Below are positions 17,580-27,071 of a DNA stretch of 64,000 bases, in pieces. Under the pieces are notes generated by a model. That model searched no databases and had not been told where the DNA came from. It worked only from the letters and a program-made list of their open reading frames with translations. The DNA lies in contig NZ_JAPZSV010000003.1 of the NCBI RefSeq assembly GCF_027532185.1, forward strand, positions 124,001 through 188,000, in the 5' to 3' direction. Numbering within the stretch: the stretch's first letter is position 1; every line of letters starts with the position of its first letter. The stretch comes from Hylemonella sp. (lineage in GTDB: Bacteria > Pseudomonadota > Gammaproteobacteria > Burkholderiales > Burkholderiaceae_C). Position numbers and translations under genes: made by a program.

Positions 17580-19490
17580 TCAGCGCTCGTAGTCCAGCTG
17601 CAGACGCTGCTGCAGGCTGCGCGCCACCCGGAAGGTCTCCTTCAGGATGCGGCGATCGATGTCGTTGAGGCTGTCAACCACGATGTGGTTGGGCTGCTCC
17701 CCCTTGGCCGCCCCCTCGAGCTGGATCTGCAGGCGCAGCATCTGCAGGAACTCGAAGCCGCGCACCCAGGCCTCGTACTCGGCCGCCGTCACCCCGAGAA
17801 CCGGGCCCACGGCCTCCAGGCGTTCGCGTGTCGCGGTTGCGGGTAGGCCCTGGGACAGCGCGTAGAGGCGCGCGGCGTCGACGAAGAGCGCCGTGCCCTG
17901 CAGCTTGAGGTCGATGTAACCATTGTCGTCAGCCGCGATCCCGCCCATCCAGTTCAGCGGCGGCTCGCGCGTTAGCGCATTGAGCGCGAGCTGCTTGAGG
18001 AAGCGTGGCACCCGGCTGGCGGACCGGTTGACCTCGGCACGCAGACGCTGGGCCAGCGTCAGATCGCCGGCCAGTGGCCGGAAATCGAAATAGATGCTGG
18101 CGTTGAGCAGATCCTGCGGGGCGCCGTGCTCGATCCATTGCGAGAAGCGTTCGCGCCACTCGCGCAGGGTCAGGCAGCAGGCCGGGTTGCCGGCCATGAT
18201 GCCGCCCTTGCACAGCGGGTAACCGCAGTCATCCAGCGCCTGATTGACGGCACGCGCGAAAGCCAGCGCGGCCTGGCGGTGCGCCGCGCTGCTGTCGTCG
18301 GGCAGGATCAGCGCATTGTCCTGGTCGGTCGCAATCGTTTGCTCGCTGCGGCCCTCGGAACCCAGCGCCAGCCAGCACAGGCGGTTCAGGTCGACCCCAT
18401 GCTCGGCCGCCTTGAGCTCGAGCAGGCGCTCGGTCAGCACGTCGTTGAGGTGGCTGATCAGGGCCGTGAGCTGGCGCGCCTGCACGCCCTGGCTTAGCAG
18501 GCTGCGGGCGAAGCGGCGGATGTCCTGGGCCACGAGCTTGAGCATGTCCACGTCGACCGCGGCGCGGATCGAGGTGCTGACGTGCTTGAGGCTGAGCCGC
18601 TGCATGGCGAAGAGATCACGCTCGGAGACGATGCCGATCACCACGCCGTCACGCGTGATCGGGACATGGCGGATGGTGTGGCGGCTCATGAGCAGGGCCG
18701 CGTCCTCGGCGGTGTGCTCGTGCGAGAGGTGGTGCACCGGCGAGACCATGACCTCGGCGATCGGCGTCTCCAGCGGCACGGCGCCCAGCGTCACGCGGCC
18801 CAGCACATCCTCGCGCGAGAGGATGCCCAGCGGTTCGCCGCGCTCGCTGGTCACCAGCATGGAGCCGATGCGGCGCTCGTGCATCTCGGTCAGCGCGGTA
18901 CGCAAGGGAGTCTCAGGACGGCAGGTCACGGGCGCGCGCTGCACGAGGTCGCCCAGCGCGGTCTCCAGCGATTGCTCGGCCAGCGTCTGGGAGGAATAGG
19001 CCACCTGCAGTGCCTGGCGCGAGAGGTCGAGGAACTTGAGCACGCGGCGGTTGAGGAAATCGGCGAAGGGCACACTCTGCTGCGCCAGCGTCTGCATGGC
19101 CTCCACCGCCAGGGCCAGCACGAAGGTGTCCTCCGTGGCCTCGTAGGTGGCCGTCACGGCGCGGTGGGCTATGGCCGCACTGATGGGAAACAGGTCGCCG
19201 GTCTCGTACTGGAAGGCGCCGCCTTCAAGATCGGCCAGGCCGCTCTTGCCGCTGACGGCGCCACGGCGGATCAGGAAGAGCCGGTTCACCTCGCCGCTGC
19301 CGGGTTCGACCAGGATCTCGCCGGGGGCGAAGTAGAGCTGCTCGGCATGCGACAGGAAGAAATCCAGATCGGCCACGGCCATCAGCGAGAACGGGGTGTA
19401 GCGCGCGAGTTCCTGGCGCAGGTTGGCCAGCAGGCTGCCCGATGGGGTCTGTGCAGAGGCCATGGTCGCGGAAGCAGTCGCTTGTGTCAT
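17580..19490 (-). CDS. cNMP-binding/CBS/DUF294 nucleotidyltransferase-like protein
   Basis: This is a 636-residue cytosolic regulator with four parts: a cyclic-nucleotide-binding domain (about residues 25-145), a pair of CBS domains (about 165-300, e.g. REDVLGRVTLGAVPLETPIAEVM and RHTIRHVPITRDGVVIGIVSERDL), a DUF294 nucleotidyltransferase domain (LGSEGRSEQTIATDQDNALIL near residue 377, a GS-x-D-x-D type site) and a C-terminal DUF294 helical domain. It may be a GlnD-like enzyme that modifies a partner in response to nucleotides. Neighbours are the DnaQ-like exonuclease downstream and a sodium/solute symporter upstream behind a terminator. Confidence 0.88.
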   Translation of the reverse strand: MTQATASATMASAQTPSGSLLANLRQELARYTPFSLMAVADLDFFLSHAEQLYFAPGEILVEPGSGEVNRLFLIRRGAVSGKSGLADLEGGAFQYETGDLFPISAAIAHRAVTATYEATEDTFVLALAVEAMQTLAQQSVPFADFLNRRVLKFLDLSRQALQVAYSSQTLAEQSLETALGDLVQRAPVTCRPETPLRTALTEMHERRIGSMLVTSERGEPLGILSREDVLGRVTLGAVPLETPIAEVMVSPVHHLSHEHTAEDAALLMSRHTIRHVPITRDGVVIGIVSERDLFAMQRLSLKHVSTSIRAAVDVDMLKLVAQDIRRFARSLLSQGVQARQLTALISHLNDVLTERLLELKAAEHGVDLNRLCWLALGSEGRSEQTIATDQDNALILPDDSSAAHRQAALAFARAVNQALDDCGYPLCKGGIMAGNPACCLTLREWRERFSQWIEHGAPQDLLNASIYFDFRPLAGDLTLAQRLRAEVNRSASRVPRFLKQLALNALTREPPLNWMGGIAADDNGYIDLKLQGTALFVDAARLYALSQGLPATATRERLEAVGPVLGVTAAEYEAWVRGFEFLQMLRLQIQLEGAAKGEQPNHIVVDSLNDIDRRILKETFRVARSLQQRLQLDYER

Positions 19491-19541
19491 GGGAAGAATC
19501 CTGCCTTGGACTGACAGGACAGCTTAGCGCATATTCATACG

Positions 19542-19572
19542 AAAAAAGCCCGGCAACTCGCGTTGCCGGGCT
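19542..19572 (-). terminator. Intrinsic terminator after the symporter gene
   Basis: The 11-base perfect stem AGCCCGGCAAC (19547-19557) and GTTGCCGGGCT (19562-19572) has a TCGC-type loop and a six-T run on the minus strand. A second perfect inverted repeat, CATCTGATC/GATCAGATG (19577-19596), stands between it and the symporter stop. Confidence 0.9.
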
Positions 19573-19610
19573 CCTTCATCTGATCAGGATCAGATGTGGT
19601 TCACAAACAC

Positions 19611-21749
19611 TCAGGTGGCCTGGGTGTTGATGTCGCCCTTGAGGCTGGGGTAGCGCACGTGGTCGACCAGTTCCTGGATCTTCTTGCTCGGGGCCGGGGT
19701 GACCAGGCTGACGAGAATGATGACCGCGAAACCGACCGGCACGCCGAACAGGCCCGCCGAGATCGGCTGGATGTCCCACCACAGCTGCACCGGCGAGGTC
19801 ACGCCGAACACACCGCGCAGCCAGGGCTGGGTCGTCACCATGTAGTAGAAGGTCACACCCAGGCCGGCGACCATGCCCAGCGAGGCACCGATGCCGGTCG
19901 CGCGCTTCCAGAAGATGCCCAGAACCAGGCAGGGGAAGAACGCAGCGGCGGCAAAGGAGAAGGCTGCAGAGACCAGGAACAGGATGTCGGCCGGCTTCTG
20001 GGCGGCCACGTAGGCGGCAGCCAGCGCCACGACCAGCAGCAGGACCTTGGAGATGGTCACGCGGCGGGCGGTCGAAGCATTGGGATCGATCATCTTGTAG
20101 TACAGGTCGTGCGACAACGCGTTGGCGATGGTCAGCAGCAGGCCATCCGCCGTGGACAGCGCAGCAGCCAGACCACCGGCCGCCACCAGGCCCGAGATCA
20201 CGTAGGGCAAGCCACCGATTTCGGGCGTGGCCAGCACGATGATGTCACCGCCGATGCTCATCTCGTTGAGCTGGAAGATGTTGTCCTTGTTGATGTCGGT
20301 GAAGGACAGCAGCGTCGGATCGACCTTGTTCCAGGCGGCCATCCAGGCCGGCAGCTGGTCAAAGGGCGTGCCCACGAGGACATGGAACACCTCGTACTTC
20401 ACCAGCACAGCCAGGGCCGGGGCGGTGAAGTAGAGCAGGAAGATGAAGAACAGCGACCAGGTCACCGACTCACGAGCTTCCTTCACGCTGGGCACGGTGT
20501 AGTAGCGCATCAGGATGTGCGGCAGCGCAGCGGTACCGACCATCAGGCAGAAGATCAGCGCCAGGAAGTTGCGACGGGAAACGTCGTAGGCCTTCTGGGC
20601 GGCAGCATCGCCATTCGGGTCACCCGCGTACTGCGCAGCGTGGGCCGGCATGCCGTTGAGCGGACGGGACTTGGTGTCGGCAGCAGCCTTGGCGGCCGTC
20701 CAGGCCTTCTTGGCCGCGTCGGCGTCCTTGGGCAGGGCGGCAAGCGCCTTCTCGGCTGCAGCGATATCGGCACCCGGCGCATTGGCAGCCTTGAGCTCGG
20801 CCAGCTTCTGCTCGGCAGCGGCCTTGTCTGCGGCCAGGGCAGCAGCGGGATCCTTGAGCTTCTCGGCCAGGGCGGCAGAACGCTGCTTGAAGATCTCGCG
20901 GACTTCGAGTTCCTTGGGATCGGTGGCCAGCTGCTTTTCCTTGGCGGTGACCTTCTCGAGCTGGAAGCCGTAGACGGCTTGCGGCACGGGCACATTGGTC
21001 TGCTTGACGGACAACCAGACCACGGGGATCAGGTAGGCCACGATCAGGATGATGTACTGGGCCACCTGCGTCCAGGTCACGGCGCGCATGCCACCGAGGA
21101 AGGAGCAGACCAGGATACCGGCCAGGCCCATGAAGATACCGATCTCGAAGGCCACGCCGGTCAGGCGGGCGGTGATCAGGCCCACGCCGTAGATCTGTGC
21201 CACCACATAGGTGAAGGAGCAGAGGATGGCGGCAGCAATGCCCAGGAAGCGCGGCAGATGGCCGCCGTAGCGCTCACCGAGGAAGTCGGGAATCGTGAAC
21301 TGGCCGAACTTGCGCATATAGGGCGCGAGGAACAGCGCCACCAGGCAGTAGCCGCCGGTCCAGCCCATGATGAAGGCCAGGCCACCATAGCCGGTCAGGT
21401 ACAGGGTACCCGCCATGCCGATGAAGGAAGCGGCCGACATCCAGTCCGCGCCCGTGGCCATGCCGTTGTAGACGGCGGGCACGCGACGACCGGCCACATA
21501 GTATTCGGCAGCGTCGGTGGTGCGGCTCATGATGCCGATACCCGCGTACAGGCCGATGGTGGCGATCAGGAAGATGAAGCCGATCCACTGGCGCGGCAGC
21601 CCCAGCTGCTCGAGGATCGCCAGCGCGACCACGAACACCAGGAAACCGCCGGTGTACCACTTGTAAACCTTGTTGAGGTTTTGCTTGAACGCCTTATTGG
21701 CAGCCGCATTGGACTGGCCACCGGCGTCGGAACCAAACATTCCAGCCAT
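19611..21749 (-). CDS. Sodium/solute symporter, VC_2705-like (ActP-related)
   Basis: This inner-membrane Na+-coupled carrier of the SSS family is 712 residues long and is probably for acetate or another short organic acid. Conserved segments include AAEYYVAGRRVPAVYNGMATGADWMSAASFIGMAG (about 80-114), TIPDFLGERYGG and LSTADGLLLTIANALSHDLYYK. Between membrane helices, about residues 251-390 form a charged, alanine-rich insertion rich in EKA/KAA repeats, probably coiled-coil. It follows the DUF4212 gene after three bases, its usual partner. GAGGAG lies before the ATG. The substrate is inferred from context only. Confidence 0.9.
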   Translation of the reverse strand: MAGMFGSDAGGQSNAAANKAFKQNLNKVYKWYTGGFLVFVVALAILEQLGLPRQWIGFIFLIATIGLYAGIGIMSRTTDAAEYYVAGRRVPAVYNGMATGADWMSAASFIGMAGTLYLTGYGGLAFIMGWTGGYCLVALFLAPYMRKFGQFTIPDFLGERYGGHLPRFLGIAAAILCSFTYVVAQIYGVGLITARLTGVAFEIGIFMGLAGILVCSFLGGMRAVTWTQVAQYIILIVAYLIPVVWLSVKQTNVPVPQAVYGFQLEKVTAKEKQLATDPKELEVREIFKQRSAALAEKLKDPAAALAADKAAAEQKLAELKAANAPGADIAAAEKALAALPKDADAAKKAWTAAKAAADTKSRPLNGMPAHAAQYAGDPNGDAAAQKAYDVSRRNFLALIFCLMVGTAALPHILMRYYTVPSVKEARESVTWSLFFIFLLYFTAPALAVLVKYEVFHVLVGTPFDQLPAWMAAWNKVDPTLLSFTDINKDNIFQLNEMSIGGDIIVLATPEIGGLPYVISGLVAAGGLAAALSTADGLLLTIANALSHDLYYKMIDPNASTARRVTISKVLLLVVALAAAYVAAQKPADILFLVSAAFSFAAAAFFPCLVLGIFWKRATGIGASLGMVAGLGVTFYYMVTTQPWLRGVFGVTSPVQLWWDIQPISAGLFGVPVGFAVIILVSLVTPAPSKKIQELVDHVRYPSLKGDINTQAT

Positions 21750-21752
21750 GAT

Positions 21753-22013
21753 TTACTCCTCGCCTTCTTCGACACCGTGCTCGATGTCGAGTTTGTTCAT
21801 GTAGTGGGCGTAGTAGCCAATGATCAGCACGTAGATGATCAGGGAACCCTGTGCCCCCATCCAGAAGCTGAAAGGCCAGCCGAAAAAGTTAAAGCTCAAG
21901 TCGCGGGCGAAAAAGCCCACGACAAAGGTCACAACGAACCATATCGCCAGCAGGATTGCCGTGATATTGAGGTTCTTTCGCCAGTAGCGGCGGTGGCTTT
22001 CGGTCAACTCCAT
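21753..22013 (-). CDS. DUF4212 small membrane protein (symporter partner)
   Basis: This is an 86-residue inner-membrane protein with two predicted helices (about 18-40 and 48-70), matching the DUF4212 family related to E. coli YjcH. Typical segments are RRYWRKNLNITAILLAIWF and FPFSFWMGAQGSLIIYVLIIGYYA. GGAGGTAGGT precedes the ATG. It is the first gene of a two-gene unit with the downstream symporter and probably forms a complex with it. Confidence 0.93.
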   Translation of the reverse strand: MELTESHRRYWRKNLNITAILLAIWFVVTFVVGFFARDLSFNFFGWPFSFWMGAQGSLIIYVLIIGYYAHYMNKLDIEHGVEEGEE

Positions 22014-22144
22014 GTTTACCTACCTCCAACAAAGTCACCCTCGCGGGCAATACACAACCGCCACTTGTCTCCTCGTGGCCTGCAGCCGGGTTGCGGCTTA
22101 TCGTTATCTGTCCCCGGCTCGCGCCAGGGCCATCAAGTACCCGC

Positions 22145-22732
22145 TCAGCTGGGCTGCGAAGCGCGGCTTGCAAGCAAGCCTGTCTCGCGCTCCAGCTGGG
22201 CGGCCACTTTGGGCTCGAACCCCTTGAGGTGGCGAATGATCTTCACCGCCTCGTCGGGCTCGTGCCGGTCGACATGAACCCGGGCCAGCTGGTACCAGCC
22301 GAAGGGGCTCATGGGCTGCAATTCCGTGTTTTTCTTCAGGGCCGCAACGGCTTCGTCGAAGCGGCGGTCCTGGATCAGGACGAGCGCCAGGCCGTACCAG
22401 GCGCGGTCCATCTTGGGGTCGAGTTCGATGACGCGGCGAAAGGCCGCCTCGGCCCGCAGGTGCTGACCGGCCTCCTCGAGCATGAACCCGAGGTTGAACC
22501 AGGCGGCGAGATTGTCGGCGTGACGGTCGACGAGCTGCTCCTGGGCCGCCAGAGCCGCGGCCTTGTCGCCCAGCTGGGCCAGCACGTGGGCACGGCTGGC
22601 CAGCGCATAGAAATCATTCGGGCGCATACCCAGCATCTGCTCGAAGCGCGACAGGGCCGCCGCCTTTTGACCGAAGACCAGCAGGGTGATGGCCTGCAGC
22701 TTGAGGAAAAGGTAACTCAGGGTGACGCTCAT
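22145..22732 (-). CDS. Tetratricopeptide repeat protein
   Basis: This is a 195-residue protein made largely of TPR repeats (about residues 20-160; recurring patterns such as AWFNLGFMLEEAGQHLRAEAAFRRVIELDP and AWYGLALVLIQDRRFDEAVAALKKN). A hydrophobic N-terminus (SYLFLKLQAITLLVF) could anchor it to the membrane. TPR proteins serve as binding scaffolds, and the partner is unknown. Its ATG overlaps the stop of the upstream membrane protein by four bases, so the two are probably a functional pair. An upstream in-frame extension would cover that gene and was rejected. Confidence 0.82.
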   Translation of the reverse strand: MSVTLSYLFLKLQAITLLVFGQKAAALSRFEQMLGMRPNDFYALASRAHVLAQLGDKAAALAAQEQLVDRHADNLAAWFNLGFMLEEAGQHLRAEAAFRRVIELDPKMDRAWYGLALVLIQDRRFDEAVAALKKNTELQPMSPFGWYQLARVHVDRHEPDEAVKIIRHLKGFEPKVAAQLERETGLLASRASQPS

Positions 22733-23025
22733 TTGCACAGCTCCACGCCGATCTGGATGCAAGTCTGGATCTTGTAGATCGTGGCACCCAGCCAGACGAA
22801 AAACAGCAGGAAGAAAGCGACCAGGGGGACGTGGCGGTCGAGCACGAACTTGGGCGTGAGGTAGCGGGCCGTCAGCACGAAGGGGCGGCTGACCATGGCC
22901 AGGATCTGATAGAAAAGGTTCTGATCTTTCTTGGCCCCGGCCAGCAAGCCGAGTAGCCATTGGCCGGCCATGGCCATGAGGGCGATCTCGGCGATCAGTT
23001 TGATGATGTTGGCGGCGAGCAGCAT
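22729..23025 (-). CDS. Small membrane protein of unknown function
   Basis: The 98-residue product has two hydrophobic segments (about residues 1-29 and 65-88, LVAFFLLFFVWLGATIYKI). A basic stretch lies between them. I recognise no family. Translational coupling (four-base overlap) with the downstream TPR gene suggests that the two act together at the inner membrane. Confidence 0.7.
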   Translation of the reverse strand: MLLAANIIKLIAEIALMAMAGQWLLGLLAGAKKDQNLFYQILAMVSRPFVLTARYLTPKFVLDRHVPLVAFFLLFFVWLGATIYKIQTCIQIGVELCK

Positions 23026-23148
23026 GGAGACCTAGCAATGCAGTTCAAGGCATTGTGGTTTTGGCTCTTACCGCTTTCTTACAAGCGTCGTGTAAATGCC
23101 GACAGTCGCGGGCAAGTCCTGTCAGGGTTTTCCCGGGACTCCAGGCAC

Positions 23149-23180
23149 AAGGGGCCGATCCCTTGCGGCATCGGCCCCTT
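23149..23180 (-). terminator. Hairpin downstream of ppsA
   Basis: The 11-base perfect arms AAGGGGCCGAT (23149-23159) and ATCGGCCCCTT (23170-23180) form a stable hairpin about 46 bases after the ppsA stop. The T-run on the minus strand is poor, so termination may be partial. Confidence 0.55.
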
Positions 23181-23225
23181 GATTCAGTCGCAGCTTATGG
23201 ATGGGCTGCCTGCGCGTGGCGCAGA

Positions 23226-25616
23226 TTACTTGGCCAGCTTCTGCCAGGTCTCCACCACCGAGTCGGGGTTGAGCGAGAGCGAGGTGATGCCCTTCTCGAC
23301 CAGCCACTTGGCGAAGTCCGGGTGGTCGCTGGGGCCCTGGCCGCAGATGCCCACGTACTTGTTCTGCTTGCGGCAGGCGGTGATGGCGCGCTCGACCATG
23401 GCTTCCACGGCCGGGTCGCGCTCGTCGAAGTCGGCCGCCAGCAGCTCCATGCCGGAGTCGCGGTCCAGACCCAGGGTGAGCTGGGTCAGGTCGTTGGAGC
23501 CGATGGAGAAGCCGTCGAAGTATTCGAGGAACTGGTCGGCCAGGATGGCGTTGCTCGGCACCTCGCACATCATGACGATCTTCAGGCCGTTCTCGCCACG
23601 CTTGAGGCCATGCTTGGCCAGCAGGTCGATGACCTTCTTGGCCTGGCCCAGGGTGCGCACAAAGGGCACCATGAGCTCGACGTTGGTCAGGCCCATCTCG
23701 TCACGCACGCGCTTCATGGCTTCGCACTCCATCGCGAAGGACTCGGCGAAGTCGGCGCTGAGGTAGCGCGCGGCGCCGCGGAAGCCCAGCATGGGGTTCT
23801 CTTCCTCCGGCTCGTAGCGGCTGCCGCCAATGAGCTTGCGGTACTCGTTGGACTTGAAGTCCGACAGGCGCACGATCACCGGCTTGGGCCAGAAGGCGGC
23901 GGCAATGGTCGCCACGCCCTCGGTCACCTTGTCGACGTAGAAGGCGCGCGGCGAGGCGTGGCCACGGGCCACGGACTCGACGGCCTTCTTGAGGTCGGCG
24001 TCGATATTCGGGTACTCCAGGATGGCCTTGGGGTGCACACCGATGTTGTTGTTGATCACGAACTCCAGGCGTGCCAGGCCCACGCCATGGTTGGGCAGCT
24101 GGGCGAAGTCGAAAGCCAGCTGCGGGTTGCCGATGTTCATGGTGATCTTGACGTCGATGTCGGGCATGGCGCCGCGCTGCACCTCGGTCACTTCCATCTC
24201 GAGCAGGCCGTCGTAGATGCGGCCGGTGTCGCCCTCGGCGCAGCTCACCGTGACCAGCGTGCCGTCCTTGAGCGTTTCCGTGGCATCGCCGCAGCCGACC
24301 ACGGCCGGGATGCCCAGTTCACGCGCGATGATGGCGGCGTGGCAGGTGCGGCCGCCGCGGTTGGTGACGATGGCGCTGGCGCGCTTCATCACGGGCTCCC
24401 AGTTCGGGTCGGTCATGTCGGTGACCAGCACGTCGCCGGGTTGGACCTTGTCCATCTCGCTGACGTTGTGCACCAGGCGCACGGGGCCGGTGCCGATCTT
24501 CTGGCCGATGGCGCGGCCTTCGGCCAGCACGGCGCTCTGGCCCTTGAGCTTGTAGCGCATCTCGGCCGTGGCGCCAGCCTGGCTCTTCACCGTCTCGGGA
24601 CGGGCTTGCAGGATGTAGAGCTGGCCGTCGGTGCCGTCCTTGCCCCACTCGATGTCCATGGGACGGCCGTAGTGCTTCTCGATCACCAGGGCGTAGCGGG
24701 CCAGCTGCTCGACGTCGGCGTCGGTCAGGGAATAACGGTTGCGCTGCTCGGTGGGCACGTCAATGGTCTTGACGAGCTTGCCGCCGGCCTTCTTCTCCTC
24801 GGGCGTGGAGAAGACCATCTGGATCAGCTTGGATCCGAGGTTGCGACGCACCACGGCCTTCTTGCCGGCGTTCAGCATGGGCTTGTGCACGTAGAACTCG
24901 TCAGGGTTCACGGCGCCCTGCACCACCGTCTCGCCCAGGCCATAGCTGGAGGTGATGAAGACCACGTCCTCGAAACCCGACTCGGTATCGATGGTGAACA
25001 TCACGCCGGCGGCACCCAGGTCGGAGCGCACCATGCGCTGCACACCGGCCGACAGGGCCACGTCGGCGTGGGCAAAACCCTTGTGCACACGGTAGCTGAT
25101 GGCGCGGTCGTTGTAGAGGGAGGCGAAGACCTCCTTCATCTTGTGCAGCACTTCCTCGATGCCCACCACGTTCAGGAAGGTTTCCTGCTGACCGGCGAAC
25201 GAAGCATCGGGCAGATCTTCCGCGGTGGCGGAGGAGCGCACGGCAAAGGAGGCCTGGGGGTTGCCGGCGGAGAGCTTGGCAAATTCTTCGCGGATGGCCT
25301 TCTCCAGATCGGCCGGGAAAGGCTGGGCCTCGACCATGGCGCGGATCTCGGCGCCGACGGCGGCCAGGGCGCGCACGTCCTCGGTGTCCAGCGCATCCAG
25401 CTTGGCGTTGATGCGATCGGCCAGGCCGCCGTGCTTGAGGAATTCGCGGAAAGCGTGGGCGGTGGTGGCGAAGCCCGTGGGCACACGTACGCCCTGAGGC
25501 AGTTGCGAGATCATTTCGCCGAGGCTGGCGTTCTTGCCGCCAACCACCTCGACGTCGCTCATTCTCAGGTTTTCAAACGGTACGACCAGGGCGGTCGGGC
25601 TGAAAAGTGCAGACAT
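23226..25616 (-). CDS. ppsA: Phosphoenolpyruvate synthase
   Basis: PpsA makes PEP from pyruvate and ATP (with AMP and Pi as products) for gluconeogenesis. The 796-residue protein has the N-terminal ATP-grasp domain ([15 protein letters not shown] near residue 25, [20 protein letters not shown] near 125), the swivelling phosphohistidine domain ([21 protein letters not shown] near 420, with the catalytic His), and the C-terminal PEP/pyruvate TIM barrel ([16 protein letters not shown] near 703 and [15 protein letters not shown] near 756). It is divergent from ppsR, whose product switches it on and off, across a 233-base control region. GGAG precedes the ATG. Confidence 0.98.
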   Translation of the reverse strand: MSALFSPTALVVPFENLRMSDVEVVGGKNASLGEMISQLPQGVRVPTGFATTAHAFREFLKHGGLADRINAKLDALDTEDVRALAAVGAEIRAMVEAQPFPADLEKAIREEFAKLSAGNPQASFAVRSSATAEDLPDASFAGQQETFLNVVGIEEVLHKMKEVFASLYNDRAISYRVHKGFAHADVALSAGVQRMVRSDLGAAGVMFTIDTESGFEDVVFITSSYGLGETVVQGAVNPDEFYVHKPMLNAGKKAVVRRNLGSKLIQMVFSTPEEKKAGGKLVKTIDVPTEQRNRYSLTDADVEQLARYALVIEKHYGRPMDIEWGKDGTDGQLYILQARPETVKSQAGATAEMRYKLKGQSAVLAEGRAIGQKIGTGPVRLVHNVSEMDKVQPGDVLVTDMTDPNWEPVMKRASAIVTNRGGRTCHAAIIARELGIPAVVGCGDATETLKDGTLVTVSCAEGDTGRIYDGLLEMEVTEVQRGAMPDIDVKITMNIGNPQLAFDFAQLPNHGVGLARLEFVINNNIGVHPKAILEYPNIDADLKKAVESVARGHASPRAFYVDKVTEGVATIAAAFWPKPVIVRLSDFKSNEYRKLIGGSRYEPEEENPMLGFRGAARYLSADFAESFAMECEAMKRVRDEMGLTNVELMVPFVRTLGQAKKVIDLLAKHGLKRGENGLKIVMMCEVPSNAILADQFLEYFDGFSIGSNDLTQLTLGLDRDSGMELLAADFDERDPAVEAMVERAITACRKQNKYVGICGQGPSDHPDFAKWLVEKGITSLSLNPDSVVETWQKLAK

Positions 25617-25849
25617 GGGAAAGCTCCAGAGTTTAAAAACCGGGTCGCGCAGGACGGCTCGCTGCCGCTTGCGCCCATGCCGACGGCCAGCCTTTGCTCT
25701 TGTTTTAGTGGGGCGGGGCAGGACATGGAAGAATTCGGGGTACGGGGCCAGACAGGGCCAGCCGGAATTCTAAGGCCGGGCTGATGGAACCGCCCGGTTT
25801 TTCCGATGTAACTCAATAACATTTTCCAGCCCCAAGGCCTGACCTGACC

Positions 25850-26671
25850 ATGCCCAACCGCACTGTCTTCTTCATCTCCGATGGCACCGGCATCACGGCC
25901 GAGACCTTTGGCAACGCCATCCTGGCGCAGTTCGAGATCAGCCTGCACCATGTGCGCCTGCCCTTCATCGACACCGTGGACAAGGCCCACCAGGCGGTGC
26001 GCCAGATCAACCACACGGCCGAGGTCGAGGGCAAGCGCCCCATCGTCTTCACCACGCTGGCCAACGAGGCCGTGCACCAGGTCATCACCGAGGGCTGCAG
26101 GGGCATGCTGCTGGACATGTTCGGCACCTTCGTCAACCCGCTCGAGGACGAATTCGGCATCAAGTCCAACCACCGCATCGGCCGCTTCAGCGATGTGAGC
26201 AAGAGCCAGGCCTACCACGACCGCATTGAGGCCATCAACTTCTCACTCGCGCACGACGACGGCCAGTCGAACAAGGATCTGGAGAGTTCGGACATCATCC
26301 TGGTCGGCGTGAGCCGCAGCGGCAAGACACCGACCTCGCTCTACCTGGCCATGCAGTACGGCCTCAAGGCCTCGAACTATCCGCTGATCCCCGAGGACTT
26401 CGAGCGCCGCACCCTGCCCCCGGCCCTGGTGCCGCACAAGGCCAAGATCTTCGGACTGACCATCAACCCCGAGCGCTTGAGCGAGATCCGCAACGAGCGG
26501 CGACCGAATTCCAAGTACGCCTCGCTGGAGAATTGCCGCATGGAAGTGGCCGAGGCCGAGGCCATGATGCGCCGCGCGGGCATACGGTGGCTCTCGACGA
26601 CGACCAAGTCCATCGAGGAGATCGCCACCACCATCCTGCAGGAGATCAGGCCCGAGCGGCTGAGCTACTGA
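25850..26671 (+). CDS. ppsR: PEP synthetase regulatory protein (kinase/pyrophosphorylase)
   Basis: This bifunctional DUF299 enzyme inactivates PpsA by ADP-dependent threonine phosphorylation and reactivates it by Pi-dependent phosphorolysis. The 273-residue protein has the N-terminal signature RTVFFISDGTGITAETFGNA and a P-loop GVSRSGKTPTSLYLA near residue 152. The segment IPEDFERRTLPPAL lies near 180. Its position divergent to ppsA makes the pairing near certain. The ribosome site is weak (AAGG about 12 bases upstream). Confidence 0.97.
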   Translation: MPNRTVFFISDGTGITAETFGNAILAQFEISLHHVRLPFIDTVDKAHQAVRQINHTAEVEGKRPIVFTTLANEAVHQVITEGCRGMLLDMFGTFVNPLEDEFGIKSNHRIGRFSDVSKSQAYHDRIEAINFSLAHDDGQSNKDLESSDIILVGVSRSGKTPTSLYLAMQYGLKASNYPLIPEDFERRTLPPALVPHKAKIFGLTINPERLSEIRNERRPNSKYASLENCRMEVAEAEAMMRRAGIRWLSTTTKSIEEIATTILQEIRPERLSY

Positions 26672-26691
26672 GCCCGGAGCGGGCGGCACAT

Positions 26692-26730
26692 AAAAAAGGC
26701 CAACGCGGCAAGGAACATGCTGCGTCGGCC
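26692..26730 (-). terminator. Intrinsic terminator of the chelatase operon
   Basis: Read on the minus strand, GGCCGACGCAGC (complement of 26719-26730) pairs with GCCGCGTTGGCC (complement of 26698-26709) with one mismatch and one wobble, followed by a six-T run. It lies 27 bases after the DUF2149 stop and ends the receptor-cobN-chaN-exbB-like-DUF2149 transcript. Confidence 0.85.
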
Positions 26731-26756
26731 GGCCCTTTGGAGAGCATCAATCTTGC

Positions 26757-27071
26757 CTATTCGGGGACGTAGACAATGCTGCCGTCCTTCATGCGATAGG
26801 CTGTGCCAGCCTTGTCGCCCTCGCCCTGGCCGATCTGGCCGCTGGCCTTGTAGCGTTCGATCTTCTCCCCCTTCTTGATCATCATCTCCATGGTCGGCTT
26901 GCCGGGATCGGTGATGACGGTCACGTCGCGCTGGCTGAAACTGTTGAGCAGCGGGTTCTGCGCCACGGTGATCAGCAACGCGGCGATGATGACGAGGAAG
27001 ATGTCGATGATGTTGACCACCGACAGGATGGGATCGTCGCTGTCAGATTCGTGCAGCAGCTTGAGGCTCAT
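26757..27071 (-). CDS. DUF2149 protein, ExbD-like membrane partner
   Basis: The 104-residue protein has one N-terminal membrane helix (about residues 18-39, VVNIIDIFLVIIAALLITVA) and a periplasmic C-terminal domain. The topology and an Asp just inside the helix (NIIDIF) mirror ExbD, where LVDVMLV carries the proton-conducting Asp. DUF2149 genes are known beside CobN-like and ExbB-like genes. Its ATG overlaps the ExbB-like stop by four bases, so I infer that the two form one proton channel. HmuV of Porphyromonas/Bacteroides haem operons is, as I recall, of this family. Confidence 0.85.
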   Translation of the reverse strand: MSLKLLHESDSDDPILSVVNIIDIFLVIIAALLITVAQNPLLNSFSQRDVTVITDPGKPTMEMMIKKGEKIERYKASGQIGQGEGDKAGTAYRMKDGSIVYVPE

